Shown here: positions 8,917 through 17,799 of the stretch, in pieces
How positions within the stretch are numbered: position 1 is the stretch's first letter
How the letters are laid out: each line of letters begins with the position of its first letter
DNA from: Chara braunii
Lineage: Eukaryota > Streptophyta > Charophyceae > Charales > Characeae
NCBI GenBank assembly: GCA_003427395.1
Contig: BFEA01000165.1
Location: 2,255,980-2,281,075 of the forward strand
Reading direction: 5' to 3'
Length of the DNA stretch: 25,096 nt
Translations under genes and position numbers: made by a program
Notes under the pieces: generated by a model
What the model saw: only the letters and a program-made list of their open reading frames with translations
Told to the model about the DNA's origin: nothing
The model's database searches: none

Positions 8917-9100
8917 GTTGTGTGGAATTGCAATGCAAACGACTTTCGGCTGAGGGTAACATCAGAATTCCTCACAGAATCGAAGATTAAAAAGAAAATA
9001 ACAGCATCACACTAAGGAACCCCCCTCGAAACCCCTTCAGCCCCTTTAAAACCAGTTTATACCCCCATCTCCACCCCTGACAGCCAGCATGCCTGGGTAG

Positions 9101-9119
9101 CCCGGGCGTCATGCCCGGG
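9101..9119. repeat. CCCGGGC hairpin in a GC-rich patch
   Basis: CCCGGGC-GTCAT-GCCCGGG forms a 7-bp stem with a 5-base loop. Flanking GCCTGGG and TGCCTGG add weaker symmetry. A related but inverted GC-rich patch (GGGCGTCCGGGCGCCC, then GCCCGGCTGGGC) lies at 8835-8885, so the pair may mark the ends of a small repeat. Confidence 0.5.
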
Positions 9120-9301
9120 TGCCTGGCCAGGTGTGAAAATCTTCCTAGATTTGAGGCTCTTTCGTTCACACATTGTCTGTTATTGTATGTCTTATGTCAA
9201 CTTACTTGGCCCGCATAAGGTGAAAGCTTTGTGGATGTACCTTTTTTTGTTTCACTGACTTTGGGCCACACTCCATTGCACGACATTCTAATCGCATCTG
9301 G

Positions 9302-9371
9302 ACCACTTGCGGTCAAAATGTTGTATGAGTGACCACTTGCGGTCCTGGTGCATTCAAAATGTTGTATGAGT
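9302..9371 (+). repeat. Short interrupted direct repeat
   Basis: GACCACTTGCGGTC occurs at about 9300 and 9331, and AAAATGTTGTATGAGT at about 9315 and 9356. The two modules are repeated once each in the same order, with a short insert (CTGGTGCATTC) in the second copy. Confidence 0.65.
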
Positions 9372-9833
9372 TCAAATGGACCTGGTTTAGGTTGCAGTCC
9401 AGGGACATGTAGAATGTTGTGTAACGTAGCGAGGCCCATTGTCTGTGTTGCTAATGTACGTGACATGTCCACGGAAGTGTTGACATCTCTATCAGAATAC
9501 GCTTGCTCTTTATTTAACTCATCTAGTCTGCGATGCATCAAAGTGTGTGGCACATAGATCCACACAAGTTGACATCTGTGTTGGAGGGCACCTGCTCTTC
9601 ATTCAGCTACCACTTGCCGAGTAAGGCATAGGGGTGTGTGGTGAGGGAGCGGTCACACTGAAAGAAGAACGGAAAGAGAAACCACGGAAAAATCCAAAAG
9701 AACGAAAGAAAAGAAAGATGCGTACAGACAAGGCGAAAAGAAACGGTCAGTGTCTCGTGCGGTCTGCTCTTTTCTTCAGTTGTTTGGCAAAGTGTTCCCT
9801 TTTAGTCCGTAGGTGTGTGACAGTATATAGGGA

Positions 9834-10127
9834 CGACATACCGTGCGCTATGCAATCTCAAGGGTCTGGCACTGCTGACTATTTGGTATGGGTCTATGGC
9901 GAGGAAGGACTGGATGAGTGTCCACAATCAGGTGTGACTGGCTAGTCAGACCAATTCGACTCGGTATTGCATGTCCTATGCGACATACCGTGCACTATCC
10001 AATCTCAAGGGTCTGGCACTGCTGACCATTTGGTATGGGTCTATGACGAGGAAGGACTGGATGAGTGTGCACAATCAGGTGTGACTGGCTAGTCAGACCA
10101 ATTCGACTCGGTATTGCATGTCCTATG
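9834..10127 (+). repeat. 147-bp tandem duplication
   Basis: Copy 1 is 9834-9980 and copy 2 is 9981-10127, joined without a spacer. They differ at only about five positions (for example GCGCTATGC against GCACTATCC, and GACTATT against GACCATT). Each contains the dyad TGACT-GGCT-AGTCA. The low divergence marks a young event. Confidence 0.9.
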
Positions 10128-10833
10128 CATATCAACTCGCTACTTGCGTCTCAACAGGAAAACCGCAAACTTAACACAAGAATCCAGCCGCGATCTTGCT
10201 GACAGTGTGTAGACAAATCCTTGCCGCTTGAAAGTTCACGATCTGACTTGAGTGCGAGTTCCCCGCCATTCAATTAGACTCACCAATTCCCAACTCTGTA
10301 GCCCATGCTCACGCTTTGCTGACGAAGAAACAAATCCCGAGAATACTGCCACCTGCTAGTGATGTATTAACTATTCTGCCGTAGTTTTCAGAATATGCTT
10401 TTCCCCCACCAATCACGACTTTATGCAGTCCTGCATAAAATTATGCTACTGAGGTAAGCAAAAAACGCAAGCAGGTCTATGTTTGAAGCTGTGTCCACAC
10501 CTGGATTGTCTGGTTATTGTAGCTCGGCCATTTGTCCCAGTGGCGGCCCTGTCTTTGCTGGCGAGTGTAGATGACAAAGCACAACATGGTGGGTAGGCAT
10601 GGGTGGGGAAAAGCTGGAAGGAGTCGTGGATGGTAGTGCAGTTCCGCATAAAGACTTCTAATGAGGGGGACTTAATGGCCCTAAAGTCGATGAGCATGAC
10701 TCCCTAGCCAGCTTTTACTGTAGGGTTGGCTATGAGCTGTTGAGACTTGTCTTTATGAGTGCTATGCAGGACACAGCAAAACTTGTGATCTCGTTTCTCA
10801 TCGATCTCGTGGGGGTTGAGTGGAAGGCTGAGT

Positions 10834-10985
10834 AAAAAGAAGAGGTTTGGTGATTATGTCTGTTTCTCTTTTTAAGGGGGTGAGCCCGTAACATATGTGA
10901 GGTATGTCTGAGACTCTGAGTCAATCGGGATTCGAATGGGGGCGCTTGATGCACTTCAACATGCGTGCACCACTCGGCCGAATGA
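10834..10985 (-). repeat. tRNA-like (SINE-like) fragment with Pol III A and B boxes
   Basis: On the minus strand CGGCCGAGTGG (10980-10970) fits a tRNA A box, and CATTCGAATCC (10938-10928) is close to the B-box consensus GGTTCGANTCC. They are 31 bases apart, as in tRNA genes, and a TTTTT run follows near 10834. The acceptor and T stems do not pair, so this is not a working tRNA. A Ser/Leu-tRNA-derived SINE or an old tRNA pseudogene is the more likely reading. Confidence 0.3.
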
Positions 10986-12642
10986 GTTGGGTCCTTGGCG
11001 ATTGTACAAGGAACCTGCACAGGAGAAATTCTTATACTATAAGCATCATGAACTTCCAACAGAGCTGGCAACATTGAGGTCTCTTCGATGATGACAAGCC
11101 CCCTTCTCGCCTCCCAACAAGCCATATAACAACGATAGGAACAGTTTCTTAGCCCCTGCTGGTCTCTCTGCTGGCATGTATGATCATATGCTATCCTAAC
11201 CTACTCTATACGCCATAAGACAGTGCTGTAGTCTCCTATTGCTCCCTCCAATGTGTGCTGGAAGAACATGTCGCACTGGAACTCTTTTCCGGATCCACCA
11301 GGTAAGTCCCTCGCCGACCTGTTTTCCCTACGGTCTTCCTCTTCCCCCAAAGATCTTCCCTTCTGGCGCATTCAGCCCTGTGCACTCCGGTGCCTTACAG
11401 CTATGGCACCTGTCCCATCCTCAGCGCCGTTCGGCTATGGTGGGGATCCCCTTCCTCCTTAGCATTCCACAGCTATGGTGCTGGCTGACTGCATAGTGCT
11501 GCCCTCTTCCGGCTGACGCTGCATTGACTTAACGCTCCTGCAGCCTGGCAGCATCCTGCATCTGAATGTCCCTTGGCCTTCCCTGGCCTTTACTTGTTTA
11601 CTGTGGTGGGGTCCTATTTGACCAGTAGGTACTTCCTTCTGTTACTCTTCCGTTGACCCGCTGGGTCCCAGGCAGACTTACCGGATCCTTTTCCGGGCGT
11701 GACAGGGCGTGCATGCCGTTTGACCCACACCTAGGGCGTGCTGGCCCTCCGCTGCCTGCCGGGAGGATTATGGGGCCTCGAAGTTGGTCTAGGCAAAAGA
11801 AGTCTGTTAAATTGAAAGCTTGTTACAACTCTGTTTTCAGTTAATGTTTCTTTTGGAGGTGTCCTTGATTGCATGTGTCCTTGATTATGGTCACAGGCCC
11901 TGATAAGAACAACACCTAATAATGCACGTGGGTTATTTGACTGTTCCGTATAGGCACGGGCAGGCCCCCAGAAAGAGGCTCAGTATTGTGTGGAAACCAT
12001 GGCAGCAATCCAGACTGTCCAGCAATCCATGGACGTGAGTTGGATGTCCAGACGGGATGCATCTTTGCAGACACAAAAACGTGGACTGCAAAAATTGGGG
12101 GGTTCAGGTCTTGGCAGGGTGGGGGGTTTGGGCTGGGAAAGGGGAGATGGGTCATCGGAGGGAAGGTTGAGGGGACGGCCAGGGATAGTTTATTTAGAGG
12201 AGGAGGGACGGGATGGGAGGGAATAGGATGAGGAAAGCCCCCGTAATGTTTTTTGTTTTGTTTTTTTTCTGTGCGCGCTGGATACACAATCCATGAACCG
12301 AATGTGGATGTGGAGGCAGCACATTGGATCGGACTTGTCCGCAGCTGTTATGGAATGCCCTATTTCCCCAGTCCTTGTGTGCACCCTTGTGTGGATATTT
12401 GTTGTTGATGTTGTGATGTGCGAGGAATGAACCCTCGCAGGGCCCTTATCAGACATGCACCTGTTCTGGGCTGAGGCCCTCAGCAAGCCCAGTGCCCGCC
12501 CTAAGTGAAGGCGGGCCTAAATATTCACCAGAGGCCAAAATTTGACATCTGCCATATGTGGGTAGTAGGGTACTCAGGCAGTTGCAGCACACCAGTTGCT
12601 TGAGAGGAAGCGTGAGCCCTCTGCGCTGCACCGTACAGTTGA

Positions 12643-12670
12643 GCCCAGGCCGTGGTAGTTGCGCCTGGGC
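12643..12670. repeat. GCCCAGGC hairpin
   Basis: GCCCAGGC (12643-12650) and GCCTGGGC (12663-12670) form a perfect 8-bp stem with a 12-base loop. A closely related, longer hairpin lies 170 bp away. Confidence 0.65.
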
Positions 12671-12817
12671 ACACACACACAATGTAAGGCAGATACATCA
12701 CGAATTGGCTACAGGCCTACGAAAAAGCAGCATTGTCGACGTACATGCCCCGGGTCCTGTGCAAATGCAGCAAACGGCCTAAGTCTGGAAATACTGGCCG
12801 CTGCCCAACTGTAAAGG

Positions 12818-12851
12818 GCCCAGGCCCTCAACTGCACAGCTGGGCCTGGGC
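12818..12851. repeat. GCCCAGGCCC hairpin
   Basis: GCCCAGGCCC (12818-12827) pairs perfectly with GGGCCTGGGC (12842-12851) around a 14-base loop. The stem shares the GCCCAGGC core of the hairpin at 12643, which suggests a repeated structural module. Confidence 0.7.
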
Positions 12852-13883
12852 ACAGGCACTGGGGCCTGACCGGAAGCTACAGGAAGCTTCCCAGCCAGGC
12901 CACACACAGCCAAACAGAGGCTGCCACTTCCATATAGGGAAGGAGGCAGCCAGCGTCAGGCATTCTGGCCCACACAGGCATTGCAGTCACGCTGCTGCGT
13001 TGCTGCGCGATAGGCTGCGTGCTGCGCTAGCGGCCAGGACACATGTGGGCGTTTGAGAGGTGAGAGGGGCGCTGATGGGCAGCGGAGGTGCTAGGGGGTA
13101 AGAGGGTGATCTGTGGTCTTCAGGAAGGAGGCGAGTGTGGGTGGTCAGGGTCTGATGAGGGGAGACGAGATACGTACCTGGTGCATGAGGAAGGTCGGCT
13201 ATGGTGTTGACGTCATGTACATGGGTCTTCAAAGTCTAAGTCAGCCTGTTGCGTGAATGGGGATGTAGTAGGATAGGCAAGTAGTGTAGGCTGGGCGCTG
13301 GGCGCCAGACAGAGAGGAGCGACATTGGATACCGTGTTTGTGTGGCCTAAGGGCTTGAACAAGGGCTCATGAGTTCATTGTATTGATCTTATTTGGATGG
13401 AATCTCTGTGCATTTGTGCTCTCTGCTTGTACACAACTACTTGGACATCTGTGTGATTTCACAACAGGGCTTTCTGTATATCGTTCTCAATCCGTTGTTG
13501 CCAACATTATTGTAAATTGTGAATTATTATATTAATTGTGAGGCATTTCAAATCAGCCTTATGAAATTTATCCAACCTAACCTGCTTCTTGCACAACGAG
13601 AGGCTTACCCATTTTCTCAAGCTTATGAAATATTCCTACGTTAGTTTTCCGACTTCACCTCCCCTCCGGATTTCTCTCCCAACCCAACCCACATTTTCTG
13701 AATCTTCAGTAGCCTGGGAAAGGGCGAATCTGAAATTCACCTCTTGCAAGTCTGTCAGTATGGATGGTATGAACTTCTTCTTTGAATACATTTTTTTTTT
13801 CACTTTTTCAACATCCATAAAAAGATGAAGACGTGCGATGGTCTAATGGGATGCAATCTCATGTGTATTGCTTGTGTGTGAAG

Positions 13884-14146
13884 GGGCGCCTGTATGTATC
13901 GCTAAGGCTGCTTGGATTCTACTCAAACTTGTTTGGGCACAAGACAAAGTTTGTAATATTGTGGGAGGACATTGAGGACATGAAAGAGCGCCATCCTTCA
14001 GAGACGTACGGGTTGATTCCCAGCATCACAATCTATGTGCGCAAGGGACGGGGCCTAGATGCGAAACTGGGATCCTACAGTACGGACAATGACGGCCGTC
14101 TCAAGTTTCGATTCTCGTCATTTGTGCGCCCTGGTCCAGCCTTCAG
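13884..14146 (+). CDS. GRAM-domain exon 2 of the C2-GRAM-type protein
   Basis: After the acceptor (GTGTGAAG|GGGCGC) the exon reads GRLYVSLRLLGFYSNLFGHK, then TKFVILWEDIEDM, ITIYVRKGRGLDAKLG and DGRLKFRFSSFV. This is the core and C-terminal half of a plant C2-GRAM-type GRAM domain; the NLFGHKTKF-x-x-LWEDIED block is especially characteristic. The reading frame follows exon 1 in phase 0. The donor is CTTCAG|GTTTGTC, leaving phase 2, so at least one further exon is required. The final GRAM helix (the TIMALWK-like part in plant homologues as I recall them) is not encoded here. The protein is expected to act at membranes, but its cellular role is not shown by this sequence. Confidence 0.85.
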
Positions 14147-14749
14147 GTTTGTCACACCTGCCTTCGCTCCTCACCTTTGCACTTGCCCAGGAGTCGAAGG
14201 TTGTGAATGAAATGTATTTGCTTTCATGATTGGAACAGGCTTTACTTTCCACACTTAGGGTATGCTCACACTAGAACGTTTTTACTTTTTTCGGGACGGA
14301 ATCGCGGCCAGATGCATCAAAGGTAAGGCCATAAATGTGGTCAGATACGTTTAAGAGAGTGCTAGTTTGAGTACGCCCTTACCAAGCGTGTACAAGTCAA
14401 GGAGGAGTTGTGATTGGGAAGCGCGTCCTGTTTCATGATTGCCCCATCCTTTTCATGATTGCCCGATCCTTCGCCATACTGTATGAATACTATGAATTAA
14501 ATTGAATTTGCGTATTTTTAAGTGGAGGAAATTGTGATTGGGATTGCAATGCGCTTTCATGTGTGTGGGATCTCTTTGTGTTCCTTGGTTATGTATGCAT
14601 TGTCTGCATAGCAAAGTAGAGTTGAATGTGGGGAGAGTTTGCGCATGTATATAGTAAATACTAAATACTGTGTAGCCATATACTATATCATCCAGCAGAG
14701 CTGCCCCGTAAACCGTAGGCAGAGAGGGAGAAGAGGACAAGAAACAAGG
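14147..14749 (+). other. Downstream intron or flank, short repeats only
   Basis: No exon is recognised. A 19-bp unit TTTCATGATTGCCCCATCC is tandemly repeated at about 14432 and 14452, and TTGTGATTGGGA occurs at about 14408 and 14530. The rest is AT-rich without a supported feature. It presumably continues the GRAM gene intron. Confidence 0.5.
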
Positions 14750-15064
14750 GGCTGTGACAGACTGTTTCGTTGGAGTTTCACCAACTCATCAGGAGGCTGA
14801 ACCCTCTACTGTCTGCAGAATGCCCTAACTGAATACACTGTAATTGATAGTCTACTTCATTGTAAGTGATAATCCACCTTAACCCCGGCCCGACAACCGA
14901 TACCTTGAGGTGGGCCCCGGCCACTGCCCTCAAGGTACCTGTGACGAAAATCAGAGCAGACTATCACTCACCCACACCAGACGGAAAACTCAACAGACTG
15001 CAGGTTCAGACCCCATCAGGAAACAGCAAAACACCCACAAAAAAAAGAAAGGTCTGTCACAGCC
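14750..15064. repeat. Foldback structure carrying the ribozyme
   Basis: Three inverted pairs are nested and colinear. GGCTGTGACAGAC (14750-14762) pairs with GTCTGTCACAGCC (15052-15064), exact over 13 bp. TGATAGTCTACT (14845-14856) pairs with the complement at 14955-14966, 11 of 12. TACCTTGAGG (14900-14909) pairs with CCTCAAGGTA (14927-14936), exact. The right arm also has, on the plus strand, CTGCAG, GGTTCAG and GAAAGGTCTGTCACAGCC in the ribozyme's order (14998-15064). It lacks CUGAUGA and stem II, so it looks like a decayed ribozyme copy facing the intact one. Confidence 0.6.
14757..14816 (-). ncRNA. Type III hammerhead ribozyme
   Basis: All conserved core elements are present on the minus strand. 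CUGAUGA occupies 14792-14786. Stem II is GUUGG/CCAAC (14785-14781 with 14773-14769) around the loop UGAAACU. GAAA is at 14768-14765. Stem I is GAGG/CCUC (14806-14803 with 14796-14793) around GUUCAG. Stem III is open and pairs GCAGACAGU (14816-14808) with ACAGUCUGU (14765-14757), with one A-A mismatch and a terminal G-U. The predicted cleavage triplet is GUA, cut after A14807. The A15.1-U16.1 and G10.1-C11.1 pairs are intact. Hammerheads self-cleave RNA in cis. Type III forms occur in plant retrozymes, which are small non-autonomous retrotransposons. Only one intact copy is in the window. Confidence 0.85.
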
Positions 15065-15599
15065 AGAAAATACATTCCCTACATGCCGCTGCCATTAGAG
15101 GCACAGCATGGCCCTCAGCGACAGCGGCCTAGTGACGGCCACTGTATATATCGTCAAACATGCAGAATGTGCTATAGTACGTATGCACTACATAGCTAGG
15201 CAGCACATCGGAATATCTGGCCCACCGTTTTTGTCCGGACTCATCTGGCCGGATAACTTTTCCCAAGTAAATGCATGGAGATGATCTGGGCCCAGTGCAA
15301 AATAGAATATTTTATTATTGTTACCATTTTGATTTTCTGTTTGAAAAAGAAATCTGCAATCAGACTCGCTTCTTTTCACTTCACATGGATGCAAACAGAT
15401 AGCAAATCGCTCTGGCGCAGAGCCCCCACACAACTCAGAGACAAACTTGCTTCAGAATGGCTATGGCGATTGCACGCTTCACTTCACTTATCAACTCAGA
15501 GTTTACATCCACTGTTTACACACACTCACTCTGGATCTCCCTGGATATCCCACACGCTCACACACACTGTGCTTCAGACACACCTCTCTACTCACTAAC
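15065..15599. other. No confident gene
   Basis: This stretch separates the foldback from the candidate retrotransposon 3' region. Plus-strand frames here show no family. CAAATCGCTCTGGCGCAG near 15401 could encode a GRAM-tail-like KSLWRR after a possible acceptor, but this is too weak to annotate as an exon. Confidence 0.4.
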
Positions 15600-16251
15600 C
15601 ACTAACTGCTAAGCTATGGCGGCTATGGCCGCTTACTAACACTAGCACTGGATGTTCTCTCCTTCCTTCAGCCCACTTCGACTTCGGGCATCTGCAGACC
15701 ACCTCGCACAAGTCGCCTTGGCAGCGCTTCCGCATGGCTCACACAGTTATGAATCAATGGCTGGACGCTGCCTCTTGATTTATACTTCTGTTGGCCGCTG
15801 GTCTGCCCCTGTCCACCGGGCCCTTGGTGCACACAGTCCCAAATGGTACTTGCTTACTGGACAAAGTGAGACTGGGACTGGGTACTGCTGACTAAGCGAA
15901 GTTGGACTCACCACTTGCCCACTTGCGTCTGGTCTGCTGTGAGTACCGTGAGAACAAACTTGAAAGGCCACTTCCGGACCTTCCGGAAGTCTGTGGACTT
16001 GGCCTTTCGGGACTGTAGCAGCTACGACCTTGACCTTTCAGGACTGCAGCAGCTACAACTTCTACATTGACAGACCTACAGATCGAACCCCTACAGCTAC
16101 ACAGACCTGCGACAGACAACAGTCAACTACCAAAACACAGGTCACGGGTTCAAACACACAGGGGTCGACTTGTTACTGTACACGGGTGTGGAAGGTCTAA
16201 GGATCAAGCCCTGGTCTGGATCTGTTACTGCTAAAGTGAAAAACTGTTTCA
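15600..16251 (-). mobile_element. Candidate 3' LTR region of the gypsy element, outer end undefined
   Basis: On the minus strand, 38 bases after the polyprotein stop, GGCGGGAG (a weak polypurine tract) is followed by TGAAACAGTTTTTCAC from 16251, as an LTR would begin. A TATAAAT sequence lies further in (15785-15779). No matching copy is found upstream of gag, so the LTR identity rests on position and these signals only, and the outer boundary was not found. Confidence 0.25.
15779..15785 (-). promoter_or_regulatory. TATA-like box in the candidate LTR
   Basis: TATAAAT on the minus strand lies about 470 bases into the region following the putative polypurine tract. An LTR promoter would sit at such a place. 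No transcription start can be seen. Confidence 0.25.
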
Positions 16252-16289
16252 CTCCCGCCGGCCTAAATTCGAGGTCCTCCGAGAATACT

Positions 16290-16490
16290 TCAGTCCAAGG
16301 CGGGACCTTTACCTTTCTTATCTCTCTCATAGGCTCGGACTATATCGGGAGCTGTCTCTAGAAGCTCTGTTCGGGTAAACCAGCGGTCGTCTTCAGGTTC
16401 TTGATAGGAGAATCTGACTTTGTACTGTTTTTGTGGACGACCTCTACCTCCCGTTCTGAAGACATCCTCACCTACTATGCGATCAATGTC
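16290..16490 (-). pseudogene. Chromodomain at the gypsy pol C-terminus
   Basis: The frame reads DIDRIVGEDVFRTGGRGRPQ, KQYKVRFSYQEPEDDRW and then FTRTELLETAPDIVRAYERD before a TGA stop at 16290. The pattern of Y-x-V-x-F, an acidic turn and a conserved W is that of a chromodomain. In chromoviruses it directs integration to chromatin with particular histone marks. Just upstream, YPVFHASKLLP is the usual junction between integrase and the C-terminal domain. This module is uninterrupted, although the polyprotein upstream is broken. Confidence 0.8.
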
Positions 16491-16679
16491 GTACCTTCCA
16501 TCCATATCCGGAGGAATCATAGATCTCCGTGATGGGAACTGCTGACTCGTGGTGCAAGGCAACAACTTTGATGCATGAAAAACTGGGTAGACATGGAGGT
16601 GAGCTGGAATCTCTATCGTGTAGGACGGTCCATCCTCTCCGCCCTTGACTTCTAGGACTGGCCACGGTCCTCTGTAAGC

Positions 16680-17600
16680 AGGTAACAGTTTTTGTGAGAT
16701 GTTCTCCTTAGGAGCAAAAACTCTTTAGACTTGACCCAGACTAAGTCTCCTACTTGGAACTGTGAAGGGCGAGGATGCTTATTGGCTTGCTCTATCATTC
16801 AGTGTTGGGCCTTCTTGAGGTTCTCAACTACGGTAGCGATCTCCTTTTCGTGCTGCCCTACCGGGCGGTAGCCTCTGAATCTGATCCCGGTTCAGTCCCT
16901 CGAACGGTCTGCGCGGTCTAAAGGACTTATGCAACTCGTTGGGAGTGCGACAAGTAGCTAAGTGCACGCTATTACTATAGGCGTTGGCTACCTTTGGGAG
17001 CATCTCATCCCAGTTAACTTGGTCAGGGTCTAATATACATTCTCAGAACCTGCTGCAGGATTTTGTTCATCTGTTCAGTCTGACCGTTGGTCTCTGGGTG
17101 AAGGCCAGATGACATCAACAACTTAGAGCCATAGACTCTCATCAACTCCTGCTAGTTCTGACTGGCGAATCTAGTATCTCTGTCACTAACTATGGACAGA
17201 GGTAGACCATGATCACTGACCCAATGGTCGAAAAACTTCTGTATTAATAGATCTGTACGTGCCTCTGAGGGCAAAGGAACAAAAACTGCATATTTGCTAA
17301 ATCTATCAACTATGACCATGACTTGGCTCTTGCCATGCCTACTCCTGACACCTGCGTCCATAAAGTCGATGGACACAAAATCTCCGGGTCCTTCGGGAAT
17401 AGGCAAGGGTTTGAGAAGACCTAGAGCGGCTCGCGTAGTGGTCTTATTCCTTTGACATACCTTAGAACTGCGTACATACTCTATGCAATCGGCCTTCATA
17501 CCAGGCCAAGTATACGCGCGCATGAGGTTGGCTAATGTTTTCTGCGAACCGAAATCTCCCTTTGTATCATGGCATTCCCCTAGGATCAGACTTCGGAACT
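16680..17600 (-). pseudogene. Gypsy integrase, inactivated
   Basis: The N-terminal zinc module reads ECHDTKGDFGSQKTLANLMR then YVRSSKVCQRNK. The family normally has a second His where Asp stands in GDFGSQ, and a first Cys where Ser stands in RSSKVC, so two of four zinc ligands appear lost. The catalytic triad is visible: D in FVSIDFMD, D in IVSDRDTRF and E in HPETNGQTEQ. A TAG at 17152-17154 (RFASQN*QELMR), probably from TGG, separates the second D from E. Integrase inserts the cDNA into the host genome. This copy could not. Confidence 0.85.
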
Positions 17601-17799
17601 GTTAGGAACACACAGTCGGTCCACTACGTTAGTCTTCTCGAACAATAACCCTTCTGTAGCGTGGTAGTCTGGTTCTAAGTTTGGGGCGTCCGTAACTCTC
17701 TTGAGGAGGTCGCTATAAATAGGGTCCCGCACATACGCTTTCTTAACTTTCTGTTGCAAGTCTCTTCCTATATTCAGATAATGCACTATCGCTCCAAAG

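Larger units (their letters stand above)
8467..13883 (+). other. 5.4-kb intron of the GRAM gene
   Basis: The intron starts GTAAGAGG and ends ...CTTGTGTGTGAAG before GGGCGCCTG. It interrupts the GRAM domain between KKKIYVQ and GRLYVS in phase 0. A possible branch point, TCTAAT, lies about 40 bases upstream of the acceptor. It holds the direct repeats, 147-bp duplication, tRNA-like fragment and GC hairpins listed separately. About 11126-12240 and 13060-13830 show nothing else I can support. Confidence 0.8.

Noticed and set aside
10928-10985. Functional tRNA gene
   Set aside because: A and B boxes are present, but the acceptor and T stems do not pair.
13149-13180. CTGATGA at 13149 and elsewhere (8795, 18725, 18738) as hammerhead cores
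   Set aside because: None is followed at the right distance by a stem and GAAA with a matching stem III.
14998-15064. A second working hammerhead on the plus strand
   Set aside because: CTGCAG, GGTTCAG, GAAA and GTCTGTC are there in order, but CUGAUGA and stem II are missing. It is listed only as a possible decayed copy.
15401-15500. Possible third GRAM exon reading SKSLWRRAPTQLRDK after an acceptor at AACAGATAG
   Set aside because: The phase would fit (AG plus C) and LWRR resembles the end of plant GRAM domains. The linker would be two residues short and the following sequence (SEWLWRLHASLHL) is not family-like. One short match is not enough.
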